NCBI GenBank assembly: GCA_025602905.1
Contig: JAHLKI010000015.1
Span: 310,001-374,000, forward strand
Direction of reading: 5' to 3'
DNA length: 64,000 nt
From: Phlyctochytrium arcticum
Lineage: Eukaryota; Chytridiomycota; Chytridiomycetes; Chytridiales; Chytridiaceae
The notes below the pieces were generated by a model that saw nothing but the letters and a program-made list of their open reading frames with translations, was not told the origin of the DNA and did no database searches. The position numbers were made by a program, and so were the translations under genes. Positions 33,606 to 45,100 of this stretch are shown here, one piece after another (position 1 is the first letter of the stretch; the number at the start of each line of letters is the position of its first letter).

Positions 33606-35222
33606 CTATGGTCGTACAGAAAAAGAAGAAGAAGAAGGTTCAGAAGGAGGATGTCCTGCAGCAAAAACGGGGATTAACACGGGTTGACTCGTCGAATGAG
33701 GTTGTTGTGGTGGGTGACTCCGTTGTTTCTGTTGTTGTTGTTGTTGTTGTTGGAGCAAGGGACTCGGAAAATACTGGGTAAACACTGGTCCCATATGTTG
33801 CGGTGTATTGACTGCAATCAGCATACTCCTCGGGTTTGTCCGTCCTCGGCCGCGTCCAGGGCGTTCACAGCGTCCGGCGCGGATATGTCGCATCATGGCG
33901 TCTTGGCGAGTGAATGTGACTCCACAAGGGCAGATGTAGGGTTTTACGCCGCTGATGTGGGAGGTGGCGTGGCGGGTCAAGTCGTGTTTGCGGAGGAAGC
34001 CCTAGGGAGTCGTTAGTTTGGGGTTTGCAAGTAAGGAGGGAAGGGAAAGGGGGTTTACCTTGTGACATTTATCACAGATAAAGTTGCGTTCACGGCCATG
34101 TAACCGAGCATGAGACCGGAGAGAAGAGAGTTTTTTAAAGCCTTTGCCACAGGCGCATTTAAAAAATCCGCCGTCTTTGGAGGCCGTGTAGTCTTCTGCG
34201 CCGTCGGGTTTGACGACGACGACGTCATCTAAGGATGTGTCGAGGTAAGGGCTTTTGGGGGGGACGGGCTCGTCGGAATCGGACATGTCTGATGATTTCG
34301 TCGTGTGGTGGTGGGGTGTGGTGGTTGTGGTTGTGTCGGGAGACGAGATGATGAGATTGGGGATGGGGAGGGTTGTGGTAGAGCTGGGAGATGGGTTGGT
34401 ATCGTAGGAGGAGGTAGGGATGGAGGTGGACGTGGAAGAAGAAGTGGAGCTATCCCCACCACCATTCATCAATTCTAAATCGCAAAACAGGCCTTCCAGG
34501 GTATCTTCATTATTATTCGAAGCAGCACTAAACGAGTCTTCCGCGAGAGAGAGCGGGGAGACGCCGACTCCCGGTTGAATTCTCAGGGTATGGGTAAAAT
34601 CGCCAAACGGCTGGCCGTCCGTGTCTGTCAGTAATTGTGAATCATCCAAAGACGCAAAGAGGTCTAATTCATCGGGGATGGTGTCGTTAAAGAACAAAGG
34701 GTCCGAGTACGGGGAAGCACAGGCGGTAGGGGGAGCGATGGGGGAAGGCATGGTGGTGAAATTGTGGATGATGGGGGACGGGATGGAGCTTTGTTGGCTG
34801 CAGCTGATGAGGGAGTCGAGGCTTTGGACGCTGACGAGGCTGTTGGAGCGGGGGCGGGGACTGTGGCCCAAGTCGCCGGTGGGAACGGCGGGGGCCGAGA
34901 GGTAGGTGCTGGGAGGAGCATAATCTCCGTCTCTTGCGAGGGCGATTTGGGGTGGGAAGGTGTCGTAGGTTCCCGTTCCCGTGTAGATGGACAGGGGATG
35001 AAGCAGTTGCTGTTGCTGCTGTGGTATTGAGTACTGGGCGGGTTGGTGGTGGTAGAATTGGGACTGTTGGTAGGAGGGGGGTTGTTGGAGGTATGGCTGT
35101 CCGTAGTTGTTAAAGACAAAGGTGGATGGTTGTGGTTGTTGTGGGTAGGGTGCATAGTTTATATTGAGCTTCCAAGGGGGTATATCCTGCTGCAGCTGCC
35201 TGGGTGGTGCATATCCTTCCAT
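33606..35222 (-). CDS. C2H2 zinc-finger transcription factor, Ace2/Swi5-like
   Basis: Two exons (35222-34059 and 34001-33606) encode 519 residues. The N-terminal 360 residues are Q-, P-, S- and T-rich, with polyQ, an acidic activation-like stretch (IPDELDLFASLDDSQLLTD) and acidic SDEP segments. Three adjacent fingers follow: FKCACGKGFKKLSSLRSHARLH, FICDKCHKGFLRKHDLTRHA and YICPCGVTFTRQDAMMRH. The intron falls inside finger 2. The sequence RKHDLTRH plus a CPCG third finger ending in R-x-x-RC is the arrangement I know from yeast Swi5/Ace2. Fingers 1 and 3 have a single residue between their cysteines. A second polyQ run (about eight) lies after the fingers. Expected to be nuclear; targets unknown. 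Confidence 0.88.
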
Positions 35223-36297
35223 TTTTTGTCGTTGTTTGTCGTTGTTTGTCGTTGTGGTCTTTTTGGTTTTGGGTTGAACGATGTAAGGTGCTGGATGCGC
35301 AAGACGTTAGTTATAAGTGTGTGGTGCCGTGTGTATGGGATCCAGTCCGTACCTTGTGGTGGTGTTCTGCGATGCTAAAAAGTCTTCTTTCGTGGAAGTC
35401 GTTCTTCAGTTCTGCTCACAAAAGTAGGAAGTACGAGTAAGAAAGTGTTAGGGATGGAAAGTAGGTTTCTGGCCCAAAACGCGAACGGACGCGGACGGAG
35501 GTTGTGTAAATTTGAGATAACGCGTTGAGCACTGATGTCACTGCGCATCACCGCTGGCCAGACCTTTGGGTGTTGGCCATCTTTACTTGAGGGATCGGCG
35601 CTATTATACATCTCACACTGAGCATACTGGCCATCCCCCATACACATTCCTACTGGTACGCTATGAGAAATAGCAACGGATTAGGAAGAGCTAGTGGCCT
35701 GGCCCATAGTATGATAGATCCCGGCGACAGACAGACACCGTACACGAAACGAACGTTCTATGATACAAGCGAGATCCTCGAGCCATGCATGGCTCCAAGG
35801 TTCCTGGCAAAAGATGCTTGAAATCTTGAAATCTTGAAATGACGTCAATGACGTATGCGCAGTCACGTGGACTCATTTGCTCACTTTAAGCAAATGAGTT
35901 TGGGGGGCATTTGATGATCCCCCGGACGGACGGACGATGCCAGGTGCTCCCTAGTACCATCATATCCCAAGGGCCAGATGTCTGTGCGGGGCGGGGTCCG
36001 AGTGCCGTAGAAATAGAAGATCCCGGAGCCGCGGGATGATGATCCCCGGAAGCACCGGAGCCGGAGCAAGCAGACATGACGTCAAGGCATGACGGGGAGT
36101 CGTATGACCAGGTGACGTCACTCATATGACTCTTTAGGACTCGGGAGCTTTCGACTTTCCCAGGGCTCAGGGGCTATAAAAGGGCCGGGCATTCCGCCGG
36201 TAGCAGCTTGTTTTATTACTTCACTTGAACACTCTGACTACTCTCTGCACTGTGAATACTCTCTACTACAACTCACTACTACTACATAACAACAACA
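35223..36297. promoter_or_regulatory. Shared intergenic region with CRE palindromes, hairpin and TATA box
   Basis: Lies between the divergent zinc-finger and CsbD-like genes. Exact TGACGTCA palindromes at 35840-35847, 36077-36084 and 36113-36120 are ATF/CREB-type sites. CACGTG lies at 35864-35869, a perfect 11-bp inverted repeat at 35871-35881/35889-35899, and TATAAAAG at 36175-36182, 116 bp before the CsbD-like ATG. This suggests stress-responsive bZIP control of the CsbD-like gene; the sites could also serve the zinc-finger gene. Confidence 0.7.
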
Positions 36298-36658
36298 ATG
36301 ACTGGTCCATCTCGCGTAAGTCTCTTTGCACACTCTCACAACCACACGCACAATCAAACTCACTAATACATTCACACAGGCACACGGAAACGTTGAGGCC
36401 ACTGTCGGCTCCATCAAGGAAACTGTCGGCAAAGCCGTAGGAAACCAGTCTCTTCGCACCGAAGGCGCCGCCCAAAACGCTGCCGGCAACGCTGAAGTCC
36501 AGGCCGTCAAATCTGCAAACTATGCTTCAGGTCAAATGGATTCCATCGGTGGTGGCATCAAGAAGAATGTCGGCTCGGCTCTCGGCAACCACTCTATGCA
36601 GGCTTCGGGCGCTAACACCGAGGCCAAGGGCGACATGCAAAAGGCTGCCAACATGTAG
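36298..36658 (+). CDS. CsbD-like / HMP1-like stress protein
   Basis: Two exons (36298-36315 and 36380-36658) encode 98 residues. The first exon is only 18 nt (MTGPSR), then a 64-nt intron. The protein has two similar hydrophilic helix repeats, VGSIKETVGKAVGNQSLRTE and IKKNVGSALGNHSMQASG, each followed by an A/E/K/Q stretch (AQNAAGNAEVQ, TEAKGDMQKAANM). This is the CsbD pattern, known in fungi from the mismatch/cruciform-DNA-binding protein HMP1. Expression is likely strong and stress-induced, given the TATA box and CRE palindromes upstream. Molecular function is uncertain in all members of the family. Confidence 0.85.
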
Positions 36659-37559
36659 TTTTCATCTTTACTCTTCTTTCCCTCATTCCCCTGAAATACT
36701 CCCTGAAGCAATCCTCCTCCGACTTTTTGGTCTATTAGACAGACACTTTCTCTTTGTATATATAAAACAACCTCTTAATCACACAAAACAAATACACTTG
36801 ATCTTTTCTCACTTTTTACATCCAATGCTATTCGTCTGCTGATGTTCATTGCGCTTAAAAGTTGATTCCATCCTGTATGCAACAACGAGTCCGTTTCCCC
36901 ACCAGTCCGACAATGCCCGACATCTGCGGATTATCACTGAAAGTCTGAAATTGGTAAATAGACCTTTTTTTCGTATCATATCCGGAAATGGATGTTTGCC
37001 CGGACGTTCCCAGCTGCACCCCGCTCCTCCCCACCTTGCTCCTGATCTTGACTTTTGTTCATCCTTTGCTTGGCCAGCCCATGCATATGTGTATATCCAG
37101 ATCTTTATCCCTCAAACGCGCGAGAGAAAGACAAACAAAGACGGCCCCTTTGAACCTTTCCCATACCTGCTCAAGTACCTATCGGGGTCCAAGCACTGGC
37201 AAGCAGAGAAGGCAGATCCGGCCCAAGCTGTCAATCCCTCGTCAGCAGCATGCGCACGAGGAAACTGTGCCTCCGGTGTTGTACTTTGACCGCGGCGGGA
37301 TTGCCGCCTGTCAAACTGGACAAACCCAATTCGTGGCAGATTTCCTCCAGCATTATTTTCCTGGGTTCATCAACGCTATCTTTACTTTTACCAAGCTCCT
37401 TCCCTCCCAACAGCGGCAAAACTTTGCACTACCACCAAACGTAGTAGGATATATACACCTCTACACGGGGAACGGTCCCACAACTATAAAAAGATGGACT
37501 ACATAAAATTCCTGTAAGTTTCCCTCGCCGCGCCATTTCCCCCCAAACTACAAACAACA
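36659..37559. other. Intergenic, MOB1 promoter
   Basis: About 900 bp. Open frames at 36849-37289 and 36988-37506 overlap in different frames, and the first starts from TTG. TATAAAAA at 37485-37492 is 68 bp before the MOB ATG. The ATG at 37494 followed by GTAAGT could be a small upstream exon, but its frame does not join the MOB frame. Confidence 0.45.
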
Positions 37560-38606
37560 ATGCTGGAAGACTCACATACGGACGACTATAGTGGGGCCTA
37601 CGAGGGCAAAACCTTCAAGGCAAAACGGCAATTCTTTCAAGGCACAAAACGGGATCAGTTGCAGCGGTACATTGTGGTCAGTTTGAAATCCCGTTTTACG
37701 TTTTTGTGCAAAAACTTTTGGTTGAATGAAGGGGTTTATTATAGAAAACGTTGGGAGGAGCTAGTTTGAGAGAAGCGGTCGGGATCCCACCTGATACATT
37801 TCGGGATGAGTGGATTGCAGTCAACAGTGGAGTTTTACCCTTTCACAAGCACAAACAACAACCCTTTTAACGCTTTTTCGATAAAGCGGTGGACTTTTAT
37901 AATCAAATCAATCTCTTGTACGGATGTATATCCGAATACTGCAGTCCCGAGAACTGTCCTACCATGAATGCCGGCGCAAGGTTAGATCCAGTCCCCCTTT
38001 TCATCCACCATCAGATATCTGACATGTTGATGAACAGATACGAATACCTCTGGGCCGACGGCAAATCCATACCAAAACCCATTCGGTGTTCTGCACCCCA
38101 ATACATTGAATATCTGCTTTCCTGGGTAGACACGTACGATTCCCTCCCCTCTTCCCTCATATATCAAAACTCTGATTTCGGATTTTTTAGACAACTGGAC
38201 GATGAATCCGTGTTTCCGTCATCAGATACCTTCCCGCCCGCTTTCCTACCCACCATCAAACAAATCTTCAAACGGCTGTTTCGGTTTTATGCTCATGTGT
38301 ATCATAATCATCTCAAAGTACGTATCCTTCATCATGCCCCCGCTTTACCATACAGCTAACGCGGAGAGAATAGCAATTGGAAGCGGTAGGCGAAGACCGG
38401 CATCTCAATACGTGTTTCAAGCATTTTATCCTATTCGTCACGGAGGTAGCGTTATCTTGACCCTTTCATTTTTTTGGGACTGCGTGGGGATTGACCTTTT
38501 GAATGGATAGTTTGATTTAGTGGATGACCGGGAATTACAACCGTTGAGCACGATTGTCGCCCAGATATTGGAACAGAATCCGCCGTTACAGGCTGATGAG
38601 TCGTAG
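37560..38606 (+). CDS. MOB1: MOB kinase activator (Mob1 type)
   Basis: Co-activator of NDR/LATS (Dbf2-type) kinases in mitotic exit, septation or Hippo-like signalling. Seven exons (37560-37680, 37761-37826, 37887-37980, 38038-38133, 38191-38317, 38374-38445, 38511-38606) encode about 223 residues, the family length. Motifs: FKAKRQFFQGTKRDQLQRY, VDFYNQINLLYGCISEYC, CPTMNAGARYEYLWADG, IRCSAPQYIEYLLSWVDTQL, FKRLFRFYAHVYHNHLKQLE and HLNTCFKHFILFVTEF. Zinc ligands Cys (CSPENC) and His (AHVYHNH) are present. Two introns (57 nt each) are stop-free and in frame; without removing them the protein would carry two insertions found in no MOB I know. The first donor (GTTTGA) is weak, so residues about 38-44 are uncertain. 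Confidence 0.9.
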
Positions 38607-39145
38607 TAGTTTTACGTATAGTAGACAACTTGTTGTTTTTTACAATAGATACCCCCCCCCCCTTGCTACACACTCTGTGTGCTTTATGATGGATTTCCAA
38701 CTTGTGGGATGCGTGATTTCTAGTCCATTTTGACTTAGGCCAAACTTTTGGGTGAGGGGTTGCCAGTTTACCCCGTCTGAATATATATGAGATCGAACGT
38801 CATCTACTTTCTAAAGTTCTCATCGACACTTGACGCGGGGTTACTTGATGGGTCGCCGGGCCAAATCTGCTAAATCCTATATATGGCATATATGTAGCTT
38901 CCTGCCATGTAAATGCCGGAAGTTCAAGTTCCTGGGTATGCATGCCAAAAAGTCAAGGCTCTAGGGCACATCTTTGAGAGAGAGGTTCCTAGGGATGTTG
39001 TTGCGATTTTTTAGGTTACACAAATGAGTCATGGCGAGATTTGGGAAGTTTTGGGAGCGAGGGAGAGCTGAGCTTTTGCACCCGGGAGGCTGCATTTCTC
39101 ACGACAACGACAACGACAAAGGAACAAAGTATCCCGAATGCAAAC
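38607..39145. other. Intergenic, DOCK gene promoter
   Basis: Contains a short C run (38652-38661) and TATATA motifs. No gene recognised; an ATG at 39031 opens a frame unrelated to DOCK. Confidence 0.4.
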
Positions 39146-42100
39146 ATGGAGCCGCCCACCGACACCTGGCAGCCACTTCCCAAAGGCCTCCATGGCGTCG
39201 TGACGTGCGCCTACACGCCGGGAGCCCAAACCCAAGCTCTCCTAGGCATATCCGTCGACGATTTCAGCGTGCTCAATCGGACCTCGGCTACTGCTGCCAG
39301 TGAAGCATCACATTCTACGACGACGGCCGATACGGTTTTATTAAAGGAGTCCCGCGTGTCGTTGGAGATTGGCGATACGGTCCATCTGTTGGAGGAATGT
39401 CATGGATGGTTTCGCGGCTATGTTTTTCCGATCCTTTCTAAATCGGATGATAGTAGTAGTAGTAGTGGAGGCCGATTGGGGATATTCCCTGCTACACACA
39501 TTTATTCCAGAGCACTGCAGAGTCGGAAGCAATCGGTAGATGAGACGTCCGTCATTTCGGCTGTCAAACTGCCTGATCCCATTATCGAAACGAGTGATTC
39601 TTTGTCGGATACGGATCCATCAAGTCCATTGAGTGCTAATGAACCATTAGGAGGAGGAGGAGGGAGGATCCGTCCACCGTTATTACGAACAGCAACGTGT
39701 CCCATCCCCCATACCAATTCTTTACCCTCCCCCGACTCCTCCCAAATCGATTTCTTACCGCTCAACGATGGACAACCGCCACGAAGAACCCATACGCCGC
39801 GGCCCACATCGTACGGCCCCGGGTTTGCCATTGGCGGGCGGAGAGTCGCGCATCCCGTCCCGGCTGCCATGCATACCACGCACGATACGGCTGCTGGGAG
39901 CGCGGAACCTCTGGTGGATGAAATTGCAGCGACCTTACGTGACTGGGGACTCATGCAAAAACAGTATATCGAATTACAAGAATATGACACGTTTACCCGG
40001 GTCCAAGCGTTATTTACAAAATTGTTTCAAGGCCGAAAAACGTTATTGTCGCAATCACTGGGCGAGGAAGAGTTGACCCGTTTACGCCGGAACTTGATTA
40101 GTTTAATGGAGGAAGGCAACGCGTTCCAGGACTTGGATCTCTTTGTCCGGCATCATGAAAAGGGCCGGCTACTTTCAGAAAAAAACACAACCATCATCAA
40201 TATTTACCGGGCTCATCTCATGCACGCTCAGAAACGATCAAAGGGGAGCGACAAATTGGCGCTGGCGTCCAGTCTGGCATCCAGTTCGCATTTGGACGCC
40301 TTATCCCGGGCAGGCATGATTGAAGAACTCCCAAGCTCGAAATTCATCCATATCTTTGTCGAATTGGAATCCTGTGAAGCCCAATTGTGCTTGTTGGGCG
40401 AATACGCCGAATTACGGTTTTCGTTGTATTCGGCTACGGATAATCGGATGATGACGGAAGAGTTTGTTGTGCATGTGGATAGCAATGGACGGTTGTTACC
40501 TTCTGCGGCCCCCGGGATGCCCAAATGCCGCGCCTTGTTTGCCGATCTGGCGTTCAAGGATCTATCCGAGAATACGTATTTGGTCTGTCGGGTGGTCCGG
40601 GTCGGGAAAATGAATATCTCGGATAAGGAGCCTGGAAGTGGGAAGGGTGATCGGCCCAATTTTCAGAATTTGTCGCTGAGTTCCATGAAGAGTACATTGA
40701 GTGGACTGGAGGGGAGTAATGGGTCTCTGGAGAGTTTACCGGGGTCCATGTCGGGGATGGCCGCGCATTATCGGAGACCGGTGGGGTGGGCCGTCACTTC
40801 TTTGGCGGAACTGCGGGCCGCGCATGAAGCGAGTGTGGAAGGTGTTGCCACGAAAGATACTTCAATGAAGATTTTTGTGCCGATGTCCGAGTCTTCGGCT
40901 GGAACACTTTTTGAGAGTATTATGAACCGGACGGGCGGATACGAATCGGCACCTAAAGGCGATACGTTGAATTTATCGCTCAGGTCGTTCCGGGGATCAC
41001 TGGCGACCGTCACGGCCCGCAACTCGGCTTTACTCGAAAATGCTATTATGACCCCCCGCAACGTGGTCATGGACGTCGTGGTCCCAGGGGACACGCGAAA
41101 TGCGTTATACCTAACTCTAGTCTCGGGCGAATTCAGTCAAATGCGCAAACCCTCGGTCCGCAACGTCCTCGTCACCGTCCAAGTCCGAACCGCGCAGGGG
41201 GATATAGTCGACAATTGTATTTTCCACGGCGCCGGTGAACGCATCTCGGGAACGTATGAAACTGTCATGTATTATCATACCACCTCCCCACGCTGGAACG
41301 AGACGATCCGGATCGATTTACGCCCCGAATTGTTTGATAAAGCCCACGTCTTTTTCACGTTCCGGCATTGCTCGTCGGCCGACAAGAGTGATGCCAAGAA
41401 AGATAAGGGGGAACAAAACTTTGCGTTTGCGTTTTTGCCCTTGTTGAGGGGGAACCATACGGTTATCACGGATGCAAATCATGCCTTGAATTTGTATAAA
41501 TACGAACGGAGGATTACGGCGCCGGCAGTGTACTTGGCCTACCCTGCTGGAGCCAACCTACTAGTTCACGCCAAGCATTCACCCTCGTCAGCAGACGCAT
41601 TGGCAACAGCTGCCGACGCCATGTCCAAACTCCCCACATTGAAAGATTCCTTTGTGATTCGGACCTACCTCTGTTCCACCAAACTCACGCAAAACGTATC
41701 GTTACATAACCTCCTCCACTGGCGTCAAGGCCGGCAATCCGTCGAACACGTCTTACGGGATTTCACCATGATTGGCGAAATTGAAATCATAAAGTTCCTA
41801 CCCGGGATCCTGGACGCCTTATTCTCCATCATCGACAATAACACCGACAAATCGTTAAGTAAAGATGTTCCCAATGTTGAAGAATTGGTGTTTACGGCTT
41901 TAGTCTTTACGCTGGGCATTGTGATGGATAAACGGTTCGTGGAGCATCGAGCGACGGTGGATACGTATATTGCCACACGGCTAAAGAGTCCCCGGGCGTG
42001 GGTGGTGTTGTTGCGGGAGTTTGAGTTGTTGGTCAAGAATCCGGGGGATGTGGGGAAGGGAAAAGAGTTGCGGAGTGCCATCAAGATTTGGAGTTTTTTG

Positions 42101-45100
42101 TTCCGGATTGCGATTCGGAGTAATTTTATTAGTGTCCATCCTCCTTCTACTACTTCAAGGCGGGAGAGCCAGTCACAAGCTGAAGTGGCTCAGGAATCGG
42201 CAGAGACAGTTCTTCCACCACCCCCGTCACCATCAGCATCGACACCACCGGGTCCGACGTCGGATTTTATCCAATCCATCACGTCGTTGTTTAACGCCAT
42301 CAACCACATGATGACCCTATCCTCCCCGGGACATATTATCGGGTCCCAAACCCTCACATTACAGCATTTCTCGGTCCTGTTGCCCGACCTAGCCGACGTC
42401 TTTCCACCCACCCATCTCGTCACCGTTGCCGCCACCTTTGTGGATAGTGTCCGGAGCAACCGGGCCAAACTCAACGGGTACAAGTTACTCTTTATGAAGG
42501 ATTTGGTCCGCGGGTTTCTGTTTGCGGATGAGCGGAGTCGGGGGGTGCTTGTTTCGTGTGTGAGTCGGTGGGTGGGCGATTGGATTCGGGAGTTGTTGAC
42601 GCAGGCTCGGTTGAGTGCTGAGCGGGCCTCTGGTAGTATTGCGGAAGAAGGGGAGAATTTGCGCCTGTGTTTGGATGTCATTGCGGAAATGGTGGATCGG
42701 TTGCAGCGGGTTAGTGAGCGGCGGGATCGGGGCAAACATCATGAGATTTTGACTCCCGTGGACGGAGAAGATCACGTACCTCCGTTGGCGGCTGCTGCTG
42801 CTGCACCCCAACATGCGGCGATTGTCATGTGTGTCGCCGACCTGTTACCCAAATTGTTGGATATGCATATTGCCTTGAGTCATGAACCCGAATTGGCCAA
42901 AAGTGTCATGCCCAAACCCTCCAAAACGGACGGATCCACAACACGATCAGGAACAACACCCACCTCAACCACAAATGGAAATAGCCCTCTCGTTCCTCGA
43001 TTCTTGGAATTATCGTATCTGGACAGCATCATCCTCTCCATTGTCCATCTGGTCGGCGGCACCCAAATCCAATCCTTTCTCCAAAAACACTGTGCAGAAA
43101 ATGGACCGAGGGGGACAGTCCGGATCTTGCATGCGTTATGCGAAGTCTTTGGAAGCATGATTACGGAAGACATTTATCCGTCTTCGTGGGTCTCGATGAA
43201 TATGATTGCCCATCGGACGGCCATCAAGGTTCTTAGGCCATTGAGTGCGCTTTTGAGTGACGAGTTTTTGCTTGCTGAGGAGGAGGATGCGGCCCGACGG
43301 GGGAGTACGGCGTTTAGTGTGACGGGGAGTGATTATTCCCACATGTTGGATTTTGCGAGCGGGACTCGGGGCAGTCAAACTGCTGGCACGATACCCACCA
43401 CGACCGTCATCAATGGGGGCGACGAAAACCAGGGGTTGGATTTATCGGGCCCCCAGGCCGTCCTTCATCGTGTCTGGGATGGTTTTTTCCGGGTATTACT
43501 GCAATTGCTCAATTCGCGGTGGTTGCAAATTGAGCGGTTTGGGTATCAGCGGGCCCGGGCGGCTCATAAACTCGGTGCGGATGTCCGCGGGGAGGGTGGA
43601 GAAATGTTGCGGACCATGTGGGATTACCTGGGTTCTACTCGACGCGGGAAAGCGCTCCAAGCAGGATTTATCCCGGCTCTTGTCGGTCCGTTCCTGCAAT
43701 TGACGGCATCCCCCCATCCCATTTTGCGCAGTGCCGCGGTCGAGTTGCTGTTTAATACGATTGAACCCGAGTTTGAGCAGGTCGGACATTTTGGGCGCGT
43801 GGAAATTGAGTGTATTGAGCGATTGCACCGTCTTGTTACGGAAGAACGGTTGGGAGATGATGCGTACCGGACGTTTATTGTCGATGCTTTTGAACGACGA
43901 TTTACGACCCGCGCCTTGCTCAACCATGAACCATCTAGCCATAACCGGGAATTTACCGTCCAAGGCCAAGCCTTCCTGAACAGCCTCAACAATTTCTTGG
44001 AGCTCTCGTTGCGGATTCGGGATTTACCGGTTGGCGAGCAGTACTATGACGTTGCAGTGGACAATCTGATCCAGATGCTCCGGTTTCTGCGGACCATTGG
44101 GCGCCGGAATATCTATATCGAGTATGCCCACCGGTTGACGACGCTCCATTTGGAAGCCAATGATGCAGTTGAAGCCGCCCTGTCGCTCAAACTCCATGGA
44201 GACTTGTTGGAATGGCGGGCCGATGCATTAGTGGAACCCCTCCCCGCACTGAATTTCCCGCGTTGGCAAAGCGAGTTTGATCGCAAGGAAGGCATTTATT
44301 TGCAGTGTCTGGATTTACTCGAAAGCGGACAGTCCTGGGAACGCGCCATTGAAATTTGTCGCGAATTGGCCATGGAATATGAACGCCATGCGTATTCCTA
44401 CCCCGACCTGGCCAACATTCTTCGCCGCCAGGCCGACTTGTTTTCGAATATTGTGAATACGTCGCGGTGTCAAGCCGAATATTACCGCGTCGGATTCTAC
44501 GGCCGGGATTGTGCGCTTGCTTTACGCAACAAGCAATTTATTTACCGTGGGGGAGATTGGGAGAAATTGGGGTCGTTTTGTGATCGCCTGCTAAGGAAAT
44601 ATGTGGGTGGAAAGTTGGTCCGGAGTAATGCTCACCCACCCCCTGTGGAGATTACGGAGGGCGAAGGGGTGTGGTTGCAAGTCACTGGAGTCAAGCCTGT
44701 GATTGATACCCGGAGTTGGCATATGGGGCATGGGAGTGGTGCGTTTGGGGCTATACGGTGGGAAAGTCCCGATGTCCCGGATGATCCCATGGATGAGGTC
44801 TCTCGCGCCGCCGCCGGGGAGGATAGTGAGCAAATGGACCTTTATTTACTCGAACCTGATTTGAACCCGTATGTCAAGACGCAACATTCGTCGGGGGGAA
44901 GTGCCCGGGTCTTTGGGGCGCTGGAGAAGGCTGATGATCGGATTAGGGCGTATTACGAGGCGAATGAAGTCAATTTGTTTGCGTTTAGTCGACCATTGAG
45001 GAAAAGTTTGCCGACCGACTCGCCACTTTCGCAAACGGACGCTGCCCGAGAGTTTCTGGAACTGTGGACCCAAAAAACCGTCTTTTGTACTCGGGATCGG

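Noticed and set aside
36849..37506. Plus-strand frames of 146 and 172 codons upstream of MOB1
   Set aside because: They overlap in different frames, the longest-starting one lacks an ATG, and no domain is visible. Probably leader or intergenic sequence.
39041..39145. N-terminal extension of the DOCK gene to 39041
   Set aside because: It starts at a TTG codon. The first in-frame ATG is at 39146.
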